Positions 33,085-40,473 are shown, numbered from the stretch's first letter. The stretch is 41,610 bases of DNA from Rikenellaceae bacterium (GCA_900769735.1 CAAGHY010000118.1:1-41610); one strand, 5' to 3'. Notes: generated by a model not told the origin, from the sequence alone. Program-made: numbers and translations.

Positions 33085-34248
33085 TTATGAGAACATTCTC
33101 TTGATTCTGTCAAAGAAATTCTTCTCCTCGCTTGAAGGTTTTGGAGAGAATGAGCTTGAATCCTTAAGTTTCTCCATCATCTTCTTCTCATCACCTGTGA
33201 TGTTTTTAGGTATCCAAACCTGGATGTAAACCAAAAGATCTCCTGCCCCGTATCCGTTCACATCCGGAACACCCTTGCCTCTCAATCTCAAAACTTTACC
33301 GCTCTGTGTACCCGGCTCAATCTTTATCCTCAATTTTCCGTCAACAGCAGGAATCTCTGCCTGAGTACCCATAATTGCATCCGGAACACTTATGAACAAA
33401 GAGTAAATCAAGTCATTGCCGTCTCTCTGCAGCTCCTTGTCCGGCTCCTCTTCAATTACCACAAGCAAATCTCCGTTTATACCGCCGGCTTTTGCCGCAT
33501 TTCCTTTACCCTGAACGGTAAGCTGCATTCCCTGAGCCACACCTGCAGGAATCTTGAATGAAATCTCCTCAGAATCCTTAACAAGACCGCTTCCGTGACA
33601 TCTGTTACAAGCTTTGGCAATTACCTTACCCTCACCTTTACAAACCGGACAAGCCGCCTGGCTCTGCATTTGGCCGAACATTGTGTTCACCACCTGGGTA
33701 ACAACTCCGCTTCCGTGGCAATGCTCACAAGTCTTGATATCCGCCTCTGAAGCCGCTCCTTTACCTTTACAGTCGGGACAAAGGACGCTCTTGTTTATCT
33801 TAACCTTCTTCTCAACACCGTGCATCACCTCCTTGAGAGAAAGTTTCACACGGATCCTTATATCGCTTCCCCTCTGCACTCTCTGGCCTCTTCCGCCTCC
33901 GCCAAATCCGCCGAAACCACCGAATCCGCCGCCAAAGTGACCGCCGAAAATGTCTCCGAACTGGCTGAAGATGTCCTCCATTGAGAATCCGCCTCCGCCA
34001 AATCCGCCGCCACCGGCTGCTCCGTCTACACCTGCGTGGCCAAAACGGTCGTAGCGCTGCTTCTTGTCAGCGTTGCTCAATACATCATAAGCCTCAGCCG
34101 CCTCCTTGAACTTCTCCTCAGCCTCCTTGTCACCCGGATTCTTGTCTGGGTGATACTTGATGGCCATTTTCCTGTAGGCCTTCTTTATCTCTTCTGCAGA
34201 GGCCTCCTTGCCAACTCCAAGGACCTCATAATAATCTCTCTTTGCCAT
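33085..34248 (-). CDS. dnaJ: Chaperone protein DnaJ
   Basis: A 387-residue type I J-protein. The J domain has HPD at 33-35. A Gly/Phe-rich region spans about 73-118. Four zinc-finger repeats follow (CPDCKGKG, CEHCHGSG, CPVCKGEG, CNRCHGSG), then two substrate-binding beta domains. It stimulates DnaK ATPase and delivers clients. It is downstream of grpE; the 60-bp gap carries the inverted repeat with an exact TCGGGAAGAA. Confidence 0.98.
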   Translation of the reverse strand: MAKRDYYEVLGVGKEASAEEIKKAYRKMAIKYHPDKNPGDKEAEEKFKEAAEAYDVLSNADKKQRYDRFGHAGVDGAAGGGGFGGGGFSMEDIFSQFGDIFGGHFGGGFGGFGGFGGGGRGQRVQRGSDIRIRVKLSLKEVMHGVEKKVKINKSVLCPDCKGKGAASEADIKTCEHCHGSGVVTQVVNTMFGQMQSQAACPVCKGEGKVIAKACNRCHGSGLVKDSEEISFKIPAGVAQGMQLTVQGKGNAAKAGGINGDLLVVIEEEPDKELQRDGNDLIYSLFISVPDAIMGTQAEIPAVDGKLRIKIEPGTQSGKVLRLRGKGVPDVNGYGAGDLLVYIQVWIPKNITGDEKKMMEKLKDSSSFSPKPSSEEKNFFDRIKRMFS

Positions 34249-34260
34249 ATAAAATATCTC

Positions 34261-34297
34261 TTCTTCCCGATGATTCCCTTCTGCCCGCTATCGGGAA
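34261..34297 (-). promoter_or_regulatory. Alternative hairpins in the grpE-dnaJ intercistronic gap
   Basis: TTCCCGAT (34264-34271) pairs with ATCGGGAA (34290-34297). ATTCCC (about 34273-34278) can instead pair with GGGAAT inside the second arm, so the two folds exclude each other. A CCCG/CGGG mini-stem is a third option. The structure is 12 bases before the dnaJ ATG and has no T-run, so it may affect RNA processing or dnaJ translation rather than terminate. Confidence 0.5.
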
Positions 34298-34308
34298 TAT
34301 AAATGCAA

Positions 34309-34947
34309 TTAAATTCCTACAACAACTTTTGCAAAACGGATAACTTTTCCGTTCAAGGTGTATCCCTGCTGGGTAACATCAAAAACTTTGTTTTTCTTGT
34401 CTGCCTCCTGTACAGGGAACTGTGCAACAGCCTCGTGGAAATCTGTATCCAACTCTTTGCCAATTGCCTCAATTGGAGCAAGTCCCTTTGATTTCAAGTA
34501 ACCCATAAGCTTGTTGTAGATAAGCTCTGTACCCTCTTTTGCAGCTTTGGCAGCCTCTGAATCATCAGATGCATTAAGAACCTGAAGAGCTCTCTCGCAG
34601 TCATCCAATACAGGCAACAGACCTTTGATCACATCCTCACCTGCAGTTGAAATAAGGTCCAATTTCTCTTTTGCCACTCTTCTGCGGTAGTTGTCAAACT
34701 CTGCCGCCAATCTGATATACTTGTCATTGGTCTCTGCCAATTTTACTGTAAGCTTCTCCTCCAGCGTAGGCTGCGGCTGCTCCTGTGCTGCCTCCTCCTG
34801 CTCTTTGCCCTCAGCTCCTTCCGCTACTGCCTCCTGCTCCTGAGCATTAGCCTCAGTTTTCACATTCTCCTGAGCACCAGTCTCTTGCTGAGCACCTTTC
34901 ATCTCTGCCTCCTTATTCACTTCTTCCTGTTTCTTAGACTTGAACAT
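34309..34947 (-). CDS. grpE: Nucleotide exchange factor GrpE
   Basis: A 212-residue protein with a low-complexity Glu/Gln/Ala-rich N-terminal extension (about 1-65), then the long GrpE coiled coil (DKYIRLAAEFDNYRRRVAKEK). The C-terminal beta domain has the conserved EAVAQFPVQEADKKNKVFDVTQQGY and VIRFAKVVVG. GrpE releases ADP from DnaK. It precedes dnaJ on the same strand; dnaK is about 6 kb away on the same strand. Confidence 0.97.
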   Translation of the reverse strand: MFKSKKQEEVNKEAEMKGAQQETGAQENVKTEANAQEQEAVAEGAEGKEQEEAAQEQPQPTLEEKLTVKLAETNDKYIRLAAEFDNYRRRVAKEKLDLISTAGEDVIKGLLPVLDDCERALQVLNASDDSEAAKAAKEGTELIYNKLMGYLKSKGLAPIEAIGKELDTDFHEAVAQFPVQEADKKNKVFDVTQQGYTLNGKVIRFAKVVVGI

Positions 34948-35014
34948 AACTGTATATTTACTTTTTTAATTTTCTCAATCAATTTCTACCCTACGGGTAG
35001 GCAAATTATTTGCC

Positions 35015-35044
35015 AAAAAAACCTGTTCGCCAATTTGGCAGAAC
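35015..35044 (-). terminator. Terminator after the Cof-type phosphatase gene
   Basis: The minus-strand stem GTTC-TGCCAA-A-TTGGC-GAAC (35044-35025) is followed by AGG and seven T. Two more short stems, GGCAAA-TTA-TTTGCC and CTACCC-TAC-GGGTAG, lie just beyond, near 34986-35014. Confidence 0.8.
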
Positions 35045-35049
35045 CCGGT

Positions 35050-35841
35050 CTAATCCAAAAGGCCGAACTCTTCAAGAGCCTTCACAAGACCTCCCTCATC
35101 CACGTCTCCGGCAATATGCCAAGCTGCGGCTTTAACGGCATCATTGGCATTTCCCATAGCCACACCATAAGGCACGTGCTGCAACATAGGGATATCATTT
35201 CCACCGTCACCAAAAGCCATTGCACACTCCAACGGAATATCAAAATGCTCCAGAATCTTGTCAATTCCATACTGCTTGTTCATACCCCTCACATTCACAT
35301 CTGCAAAATACTCAATCCACCTCATACCCACACAACCGGTAAGGGTCTCAGAAAGAATCTGCTGAAGCTTGGGCTCATCCACATAAATGCAAAGCTGGAA
35401 AACATCCTCCTTAATGATCTCATCCACAGGTCTCTCAATAGGAGGTTCCACCTCCACAACCTTTGCAACGCGGGTAACCAGCTCATCAAGGTAATTCACA
35501 TACATCTCATCCTTGCACATAAACGACACCGGAAAACGGTCGTGTTCCAACCTGCGGGCCAACGCCTCAAGCTCATCCTGCGGCACAGTATTCTTGAAAA
35601 TCACATTCTCCTTTGAAGAATCCACACAACACGCACCATTATAGGTAATGTAGCCGTCAAACTCAATATCATTCAGCACCTCCACCATCTTCAACATCCT
35701 GCCGGTAGCCACAAACACCTTTATTCCCCTCTCACGCAACTTGCGCAATGCATCCTTAGTCTCCTGCGGCACCTGATGCGTCTTGAAACTCACCAACGTA
35801 CCATCTATGTCAAAAAATATTGCCTTAATCTTATCTTTCAT
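35050..35841 (-). CDS. Cof-type HAD-family phosphatase
   Basis: A 263-residue HAD hydrolase with catalytic FFDIDGT (D11, D13), a motif II TGR in VFVATGRML, a C2B-type cap, and motif IV GDGGNDIPML. Cof-like enzymes dephosphorylate sugar phosphates, flavin or pyridoxal intermediates with broad specificity. A clear AAGGAG ribosome site lies eight bases before the ATG, right next to copy 2 of the inverted-repeat element. It has its own terminator. Confidence 0.92.
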   Translation of the reverse strand: MKDKIKAIFFDIDGTLVSFKTHQVPQETKDALRKLRERGIKVFVATGRMLKMVEVLNDIEFDGYITYNGACCVDSSKENVIFKNTVPQDELEALARRLEHDRFPVSFMCKDEMYVNYLDELVTRVAKVVEVEPPIERPVDEIIKEDVFQLCIYVDEPKLQQILSETLTGCVGMRWIEYFADVNVRGMNKQYGIDKILEHFDIPLECAMAFGDGGNDIPMLQHVPYGVAMGNANDAVKAAAWHIAGDVDEGGLVKALEEFGLLD

Positions 35842-35853
35842 ACTACTCCTTTT

Positions 35854-35983
35854 TTACGTTGTCTTTTTGTGTAACTCACTGTTTTTCTGATGATTAAAAA
35901 ACACGAATTGCAATATGATGCACATCAGTATTTTGCAAATCATTATGAATCAATGAATTACACAAAAAGACAACGTAACTTTA
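35854..35983. repeat. Inverted-repeat-bounded element, copy 2
   Basis: Perfect 21-bp terminal inverted repeats (35854-35874 and 35958-35978; core ACAAAAAGACAACG) extend imperfectly to about 30 bp inward, around an AT-rich core of about 80 bases. It lies between the fba terminator and the ribosome site of the Cof-type gene. The right 45 bases match copy 1 (696-740) at 41 positions. Both copies have the same orientation relative to the downstream minus-strand gene. No coding capacity is seen. Confidence 0.75.
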
Positions 35984-36000
35984 TTGAGCCGCGAAGATAC

Positions 36001-36034
36001 AAAAAAAAACGCCCCGGCCGGAAAGCCAGGGCGT
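36001..36034 (-). terminator. Terminator of fba
   Basis: ACGCCC (36009-36014) pairs with GGGCGT (36029-36034) and GGC with GCC inside, with one mismatch. On the minus strand it runs into at least eight T. It lies 23 bases past the fba stop codon. Confidence 0.9.
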
Positions 36035-36056
36035 CTGAATATTACGGGGAAACTGA

Positions 36057-37061
36057 TTAGCACTCCAATTTGCCGTCTGAACCCAATACGTTGATGATTT
36101 TGTGTTTGTACATCTTCTCCATATTGTCTCTAGCAGGACCCAAGTATTTACGTGGATCGAACTCAGCTGGTTTCTCAGCAAAAGTCTGACGGATAGCAGC
36201 AGTCATTGCAAGACGTGAGTCTGAGTCAATGTTGATTTTACAAACTGCAGATTTAGCAGACTCTCTCAACCACTCCTCAGGAATACCGATAGCTGCTTTC
36301 AAAGCACCACCGAATTTGTTGATTGTAGCAACCTCCTCCTGTGGAACTGAAGAAGAACCGTGAAGAACGATAGGGAAACCAGGAAGTTTCTCCTCTACAG
36401 CTTTAAGCACGTCAAATGCCAATGGAGGTGGAACCATAAGGCCAGTCTGAGGATCAATAGTACACTGCTCAGGAGTGAATTTGTAAGCACCGTGAGAAGT
36501 ACCGATTGAAATAGCCAATGAATCACAACCTGTACGGGTAGCAAAATCAACTACCTCCTCAGGGTTAGTATATGTGTGGTGGTCTGAAGAAACCTCATCC
36601 TCAACACCTGCAAGAACGCCAAGCTCACCCTCTACAGTTACATCAAACTGATGAGCGTACTCAACAACTTTCTTGGTAAGGGCAACGTTCTCCTCATATG
36701 GAAGGTGAGAACCGTCAATCATTACTGAAGAGAAACCTGAATCGATACAGCTTTTGCAAGTCTCAAAAGTATCACCGTGATCCAAGTGAAGAACAATCTC
36801 AGGTTTTTCGCAACCAAGCTCTTTAGCGTACTCAACAGCACCCTGAGCCATATAACGCAAAAGTGTAGCATTAGCATACTGGCGTGCACCTTTTGAAACC
36901 TGAAGGATAACTGGAGATTTAGTCTCAACAGCAGCTTTGATGATAGCCTGCATCTGCTCCATGTTGTTGAAGTTGAAAGCAGGAATAGCGTAACCGCCCT
37001 CAATTGCTTTAGCAAACATCTCTCTGGTGTTTACCAAGCCCAACTCTTTGTAAGAAATCAT
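36057..37061 (-). CDS. fba: Class II fructose-1,6-bisphosphate aldolase
   Basis: A 334-residue class II aldolase. The metal and substrate motifs are HLDHGDTFETCKSCIDSGF, VMIDGSHLPYEEN, SIGTSHGAYKF and VLHGSSSV. It cleaves fructose-1,6-bisphosphate to two triose phosphates in glycolysis and works in reverse in gluconeogenesis, using zinc. It is monocistronic with a consensus promoter at 37176-37207, a leader of about 108 nt and a strong terminator. The leader contains an exact TCGGGAAGAA (37094-37103). Confidence 0.97.
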   Translation of the reverse strand: MISYKELGLVNTREMFAKAIEGGYAIPAFNFNNMEQMQAIIKAAVETKSPVILQVSKGARQYANATLLRYMAQGAVEYAKELGCEKPEIVLHLDHGDTFETCKSCIDSGFSSVMIDGSHLPYEENVALTKKVVEYAHQFDVTVEGELGVLAGVEDEVSSDHHTYTNPEEVVDFATRTGCDSLAISIGTSHGAYKFTPEQCTIDPQTGLMVPPPLAFDVLKAVEEKLPGFPIVLHGSSSVPQEEVATINKFGGALKAAIGIPEEWLRESAKSAVCKINIDSDSRLAMTAAIRQTFAEKPAEFDPRKYLGPARDNMEKMYKHKIINVLGSDGKLEC

Positions 37062-37175
37062 TTTATTTCTATGTTTTTTGTTAAATGAATATTTTCTTCC
37101 CGATAATTTCCGGCTGCAATCTTCATTCCCAAAAACAGGAAATGTAACCCTGCAACCACAAAATTTTCACGGGCG

Positions 37176-37207
37176 CAAAAATAGAAAATATCTGTAATTC
37201 TTACAAA
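37176..37207 (-). promoter_or_regulatory. Consensus Bacteroidota promoter of fba
   Basis: On the minus strand TTTG (37207-37204) and TATTTTTG (37183-37176) are separated by 20 bases. The start would be near 37169. Confidence 0.8.
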
Positions 37208-37415
37208 CCAAATAATTATCTTTGTGCTGCTTCACTTCCGGCACCAGTTATACACTGTTACCGGGCAGAAAAATGGGTGGATTTCCAGTGGCGGACTGAG
37301 CAGACGGATCCCTGAGCGAAAAAATGACATTTACCCGCATTGAACAAGAAAATGAGGTAATCACTGCAGAAAAAAGACACAAAATCCTCTCATAGACGGA
37401 GATATGTGTCAGCCT
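37208..37415. other. Spacer upstream of gmk
   Basis: A plus-strand TATCTTTG (37217-37224) fits a -7 element that could serve gmk with a very long leader, but no -33 is visible. I see no gene or stable hairpin in the rest. Confidence 0.35.
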
Positions 37416-37517
37416 ATCCACAAAACGGCCCCAAAACGTGGACGAAATGCGGTAGTGCAACATCTCATCCACAAAACGGCCCAAAAACGTGGATGGAACG
37501 CGGGAATGTAACCGCTT
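37416..37517. repeat. Two tandem 51-bp repeats upstream of gmk
   Basis: Units 37416-37466 and 37467-37517 agree at about 41 of 51 positions, beginning ATCCACAAAACGGCCC. Each contains TCCAC and GTGGA as inverted ends around two AAAACG words. Forty bases separate the array from the gmk ATG. Only two units exist and there are no spacers, so it is not CRISPR. Confidence 0.7.
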
Positions 37518-37556
37518 AGACACAAAAAATTGACAACAAAACAACAGACAGAATAT

Positions 37557-38123
37557 ATGAAAAAGAAAGTGATAATTTTCTCGGCACCGTCAGGAGCAGG
37601 AAAAAGTACTATTGTAAGACATTTGCTTGGAAAATTCAATTGCCTGGAGTTCTCAGTTTCAGCAACATCAAGGGCACCAAGAGGCCAGGAGGAGAACGGT
37701 AAGGACTATTATTTTTTCAGCACCAGGGAGTTTGAGGAAAAGATCAGCAACGGTGAGTTTGTAGAGTATGAGGAAGTTTACGCCGGTTCATACTACGGCA
37801 CACTTGTTTCAGAGGTTGAGCGTATCTGGGCAAAAGGGAACATCATCATCTTTGACATTGATGTAAAAGGCGGTGTGAACCTCAAGAAACTTTACGGAGA
37901 GAATGCCCTTGCAGTATTCATCCAGCCACCTTCAGTGGAGGAGTTGCGCAACAGACTTGTAGGCCGCGGCACCGACGCCCCTGAGGCTATTGAAAGACGC
38001 GTTGCCAAAGCTACCGAAGAGCTTACATACGCCGACAAATTTGACGTGGTGCTTATCAACGACCAGCTTGAGGAGGCGCTTGCCAAAGCAGAGCAGATGG
38101 TAGCGGATTTCCAGGCAAAATAA
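37557..38123 (+). CDS. gmk: Guanylate kinase
   Basis: 188 residues from the ATG at 37557; the frame extends to a TTG at 37530 but the added residues are not part of the family. The P-loop APSGAGKST lies at 10-18. GMP-binding SATSRAPRGQEENGKDYYF and FDIDVKGGVNLK follow. It phosphorylates GMP to GDP. The fused ArsC-NadD gene follows after 51 bases; gmk-nadD adjacency is common in Bacteroidales. Confidence 0.97.
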   Translation: MKKKVIIFSAPSGAGKSTIVRHLLGKFNCLEFSVSATSRAPRGQEENGKDYYFFSTREFEEKISNGEFVEYEEVYAGSYYGTLVSEVERIWAKGNIIIFDIDVKGGVNLKKLYGENALAVFIQPPSVEELRNRLVGRGTDAPEAIERRVAKATEELTYADKFDVVLINDQLEEALAKAEQMVADFQAK

Positions 38124-38174
38124 AGTCTGGAGAGATATAAAAGAATACAGATTACAAAAGTTGAATCAGAGATA

Positions 38175-39257
38175 ATGAGAATTCTGATACTTTGTACCGG
38201 TAACAGTTGCCGAAGCCAGATGGCTCACGGCTTCCTTCAGTCCATAAGCAGCAAAATAGAAGTGCACTCGGCAGGGACAAAACCTGCCGCACAGGTAAAT
38301 CCGCTTGCAGTGGAGGTGATGATGGAGGCCGGAATTGACATTTCCTCGCATACCCCAAAGAACGTTTCCAACTACCTGCACCAGGAATGGGACTACGTGA
38401 TTACAGTTTGCGGAGGGGCAAACGAAAGCTGCCCAGCCTTTACCGGCAAAGTAAAACACAGACTCCATATAGGATTTGAAGATCCGTCGGAAGCAACCGG
38501 CACCCCTGAGTTCATCAAAGGGGAATTCCGCCGCATACGCAACCAAATCAAAACCGGATTCCAGAAATTCTACTACACCAATATAGAAAAACTCACAGTC
38601 CTCTACTTTGGCAGCTTTAACCCGTTCCACATAGGACACGCATCTGTTGCCAAATTTGTAGCACAGCAGCCCTGGGTAGAAAAACTGTGCTTTGTACTCA
38701 GCCCCAAGAACCCGATCAAGGAGAGCAACACTCTCCAGGATGCCAATCTCCGATGGGCAGATCTGCAGAGAGTAGTGAAAAAGCTAAATGCCGAATGGGA
38801 GGATGCAGAGCTCAATGCAGAGCAGCAAATACCAGAAACCCAGGAGATTTCAGATTTGAATCCTGTAGGAGTCACGCCAAAGGCTGAAGGTTCGAGTCCT
38901 GTTGGGGCTACTACCCATCGGGAAGAAAAATTCTCTGCAAGTGATGTGGAGTTCCACCTGGAGCCCCCTTTGTATACCTACAACACCCTTGAAAAGCTTT
39001 CAAATGATTTTCCCGACAGGCATTTTGCCCTTTTGATGGGTGGTGACAACATCAACATCCTGCACAAATGGTACAGGGGTGAGGAGTTGATGCAGAAATA
39101 TCCAATTCTGGTGTACCCAAGAGAAGGGGTGGATACTGAGGCAATCTGCAATGAAAGGGGAGCAATTTTCATCAATGCCCCACAAGTGAATGTCTCCTCT
39201 ACCCAAATCCGCACAATGGAACAGAACGGCGGGGATGCATCGCATTTAAGATACTGA
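38175..39257 (+). CDS. Fusion of ArsC-type arsenate reductase/phosphatase with nicotinate-nucleotide adenylyltransferase (NadD)
   Basis: One 360-residue frame. Residues 1-137 are a thioredoxin-type ArsC/LMW-PTP domain: P-loop CTGNSCR (C7, R13) plus the extra cysteine pair C79 and C86 (VCGGANESCP), the three-cysteine relay of arsenate reductases. Residues 138-360 are NadD: GSFNPFHIGH (146-155), a nicotinate-binding core and SSTQIR (341-346). NadD makes deamido-NAD from NaMN and ATP. No Met codon occurs at the domain border, so NadD is made only as a fusion. NadD also holds about 40 extra residues, including DLNPVGVTPKAE and GSSPVGATTHRE (227-250), encoded by tRNA-3'-end-like DNA. Both active sites look intact. 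Confidence 0.9.
   Translation: MRILILCTGNSCRSQMAHGFLQSISSKIEVHSAGTKPAAQVNPLAVEVMMEAGIDISSHTPKNVSNYLHQEWDYVITVCGGANESCPAFTGKVKHRLHIGFEDPSEATGTPEFIKGEFRRIRNQIKTGFQKFYYTNIEKLTVLYFGSFNPFHIGHASVAKFVAQQPWVEKLCFVLSPKNPIKESNTLQDANLRWADLQRVVKKLNAEWEDAELNAEQQIPETQEISDLNPVGVTPKAEGSSPVGATTHREEKFSASDVEFHLEPPLYTYNTLEKLSNDFPDRHFALLMGGDNINILHKWYRGEELMQKYPILVYPREGVDTEAICNERGAIFINAPQVNVSSTQIRTMEQNGGDASHLRY
38851..38913 (+). repeat. Two tandem tRNA 3'-end remnants inside the nadD domain
   Basis: 38851-38878 matches the 3' end of the tRNA-Arg at 29558 (T-arm, acceptor and flanking CGC) at about 25 of 28 positions over the best-aligned stretch. The shared runs are TTTGAATCCTGT and GGAGTCACGC. 38886-38913 (AGGTTCGAGTCCTGTTGGGG core) resembles the T-arm and acceptor end of another tRNA. 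The two lie 36 bases (12 codons) apart in the same phase and keep the frame open. An exact TCGGGAAGAA (38918-38927) follows five bases later. Confidence 0.75.
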
Positions 39258-39294
39258 TCTGCAAGCTGCACCGCATAACAATAATACAAGCACA

Positions 39295-40473
39295 ATGAAC
39301 AGATACACAGCATTCAAAGATACAAAGCCGCACTTTGGAATCCTGGACGGATTGCGTGGAGCGGCAGCACTTATGGTTGTATGGTACCACGTTTTTGAGG
39401 GATTCGCATTTGCGGGGGGCACAGCCATAACCACGTTTAACCACGGATACCTGGCAGTGGACTTCTTCTTTATGCTGTCGGGATTTGTAATTGCATATGC
39501 ATATGACAGCCGCTGGAACGCCACCGGCAACCAGAAACTCACATTAAAGGGATTCTTCAAACGCCGCCTTATCCGCCTGCACCCGATGGTGGTGATGGGA
39601 GCCCTTATTGGAGCAATCACATTCCTCATTGGAGGAAGCCTCAGATGGGACGGCACACAAACTGACCCTCAGTGGGTTATGGCAGCACTTGTACTTGGAA
39701 TGCTGCTCATCCCCGCCTACCCAGGCGCCGGCTATGATGTAAGGGGCAACGGAGAAATGTACTCCCTCAACGGCCCAAGCTGGTCCCTTTTCTTCGAATA
39801 CATAGGCAATATTGTATACGCACTGGTAATCAGGAAACTGTCGGGAAGAATACTGGCAATCCTGTGTGCAGTAATGGGAATTCTCCTTGGCTGGTACGCC
39901 ATTACTGATGTATCGGGATACGGAATGATTGGTGTGGGCTGGACCCTGGATGCCCCAAATTTCTTTGGCGGATTCATTAGAATGATGTTCCCGTTCACCC
40001 TTGGAATGCTCATTTCCCGCAACTTCAAACCTTGCCGTGCCATTAAAGGAATCTTCTGGATTGCTGCAGCAGCCCTGTTTGCAATCTTCTCAGTGCCATA
40101 CATCCCTGCCTGCGGAGAAATCTGTACCAACGGCATCTACGAACTTGTATGCATAGCACTTTTCTTCCCGATAATCCTATGGCTTGGAGCCTCCGGTTCT
40201 GCCTCCGGCAATGCCGCCTTTGGCAATGCCGCCTCCGCCACAACTGCCACAGACAAAGTGAGCAACTTTTTGGGAGAACTCTCCTATCCTCTATACATTG
40301 TACACTACCCTGTAATGTACCTGTTCTATGCGTGGCTCATCAAAAACGAAATATACACCCTTGGAGAGTGCTGGGCTGTTGTTATAGGGGTAATGGCACT
40401 GTGCATTGCACTTGCCTACGGCTGCCTGAAACTCTACGACCAGCCAATGCGCAAATGGTTGGGGAGCAAGTAA
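39295..40473 (+). CDS. Acyltransferase-3 family membrane protein
   Basis: A 392-residue integral membrane protein with about ten helices. It opens with the acyltransferase-3 signature FGILDGLRGAAALMVVWYHV, including the conserved His, and has FKRRLIRLHPM shortly after. Family members O-acetylate or O-acylate exopolysaccharide, lipopolysaccharide or peptidoglycan. A low-complexity Ala/Ser/Gly/Asn insert (about 300-322) is encoded by 15-base tandem repeats near 40208-40237. Two exact TCGGGAAGAA copies (39841 plus, 40162 minus) lie in this gene. It follows the ArsC-NadD gene by 37 bases. Confidence 0.9.
   Translation: MNRYTAFKDTKPHFGILDGLRGAAALMVVWYHVFEGFAFAGGTAITTFNHGYLAVDFFFMLSGFVIAYAYDSRWNATGNQKLTLKGFFKRRLIRLHPMVVMGALIGAITFLIGGSLRWDGTQTDPQWVMAALVLGMLLIPAYPGAGYDVRGNGEMYSLNGPSWSLFFEYIGNIVYALVIRKLSGRILAILCAVMGILLGWYAITDVSGYGMIGVGWTLDAPNFFGGFIRMMFPFTLGMLISRNFKPCRAIKGIFWIAAAALFAIFSVPYIPACGEICTNGIYELVCIALFFPIILWLGASGSASGNAAFGNAASATTATDKVSNFLGELSYPLYIVHYPVMYLFYAWLIKNEIYTLGECWAVVIGVMALCIALAYGCLKLYDQPMRKWLGSK

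Larger units (their letters stand above)
2013..40171. repeat. Dispersed 10-mer TCGGGAAGAA, 13 exact copies
   Basis: Exact copies on the plus strand start at 7476, 12741, 14356, 15951, 28818, 38918 and 39841. Exact copies on the minus strand occupy 2013-2022, 3615-3624, 15350-15359, 34261-34270, 37094-37103 and 40162-40171. One-mismatch copies include 5671, 7249, 9476, 12331, 25598, 30326 and 31736. A random 10-mer is expected about 0.08 times in this length on both strands. Copies lie in genes of unrelated families, in all six reading frames, and between genes. Function is not known; see findings. Confidence 0.85.

Noticed and set aside
37416..37517. CRISPR-like array
   Set aside because: Only two imperfect units, directly adjacent with no spacer and no cas genes in the window.
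37248..37544. Minus-strand frame of 98 codons with a repeated STFxGRFVD peptide
   Set aside because: The peptide repeat comes from the 51-bp DNA repeat. The frame has no ribosome site, crosses the gmk leader and shows no domain.
38687..38887. Plus-strand frame of 66 codons ending in RFESCRSHAKG
   Set aside because: It is an alternative frame of the ArsC-NadD gene across the tRNA-like insert; useful only as a clue to that insert.
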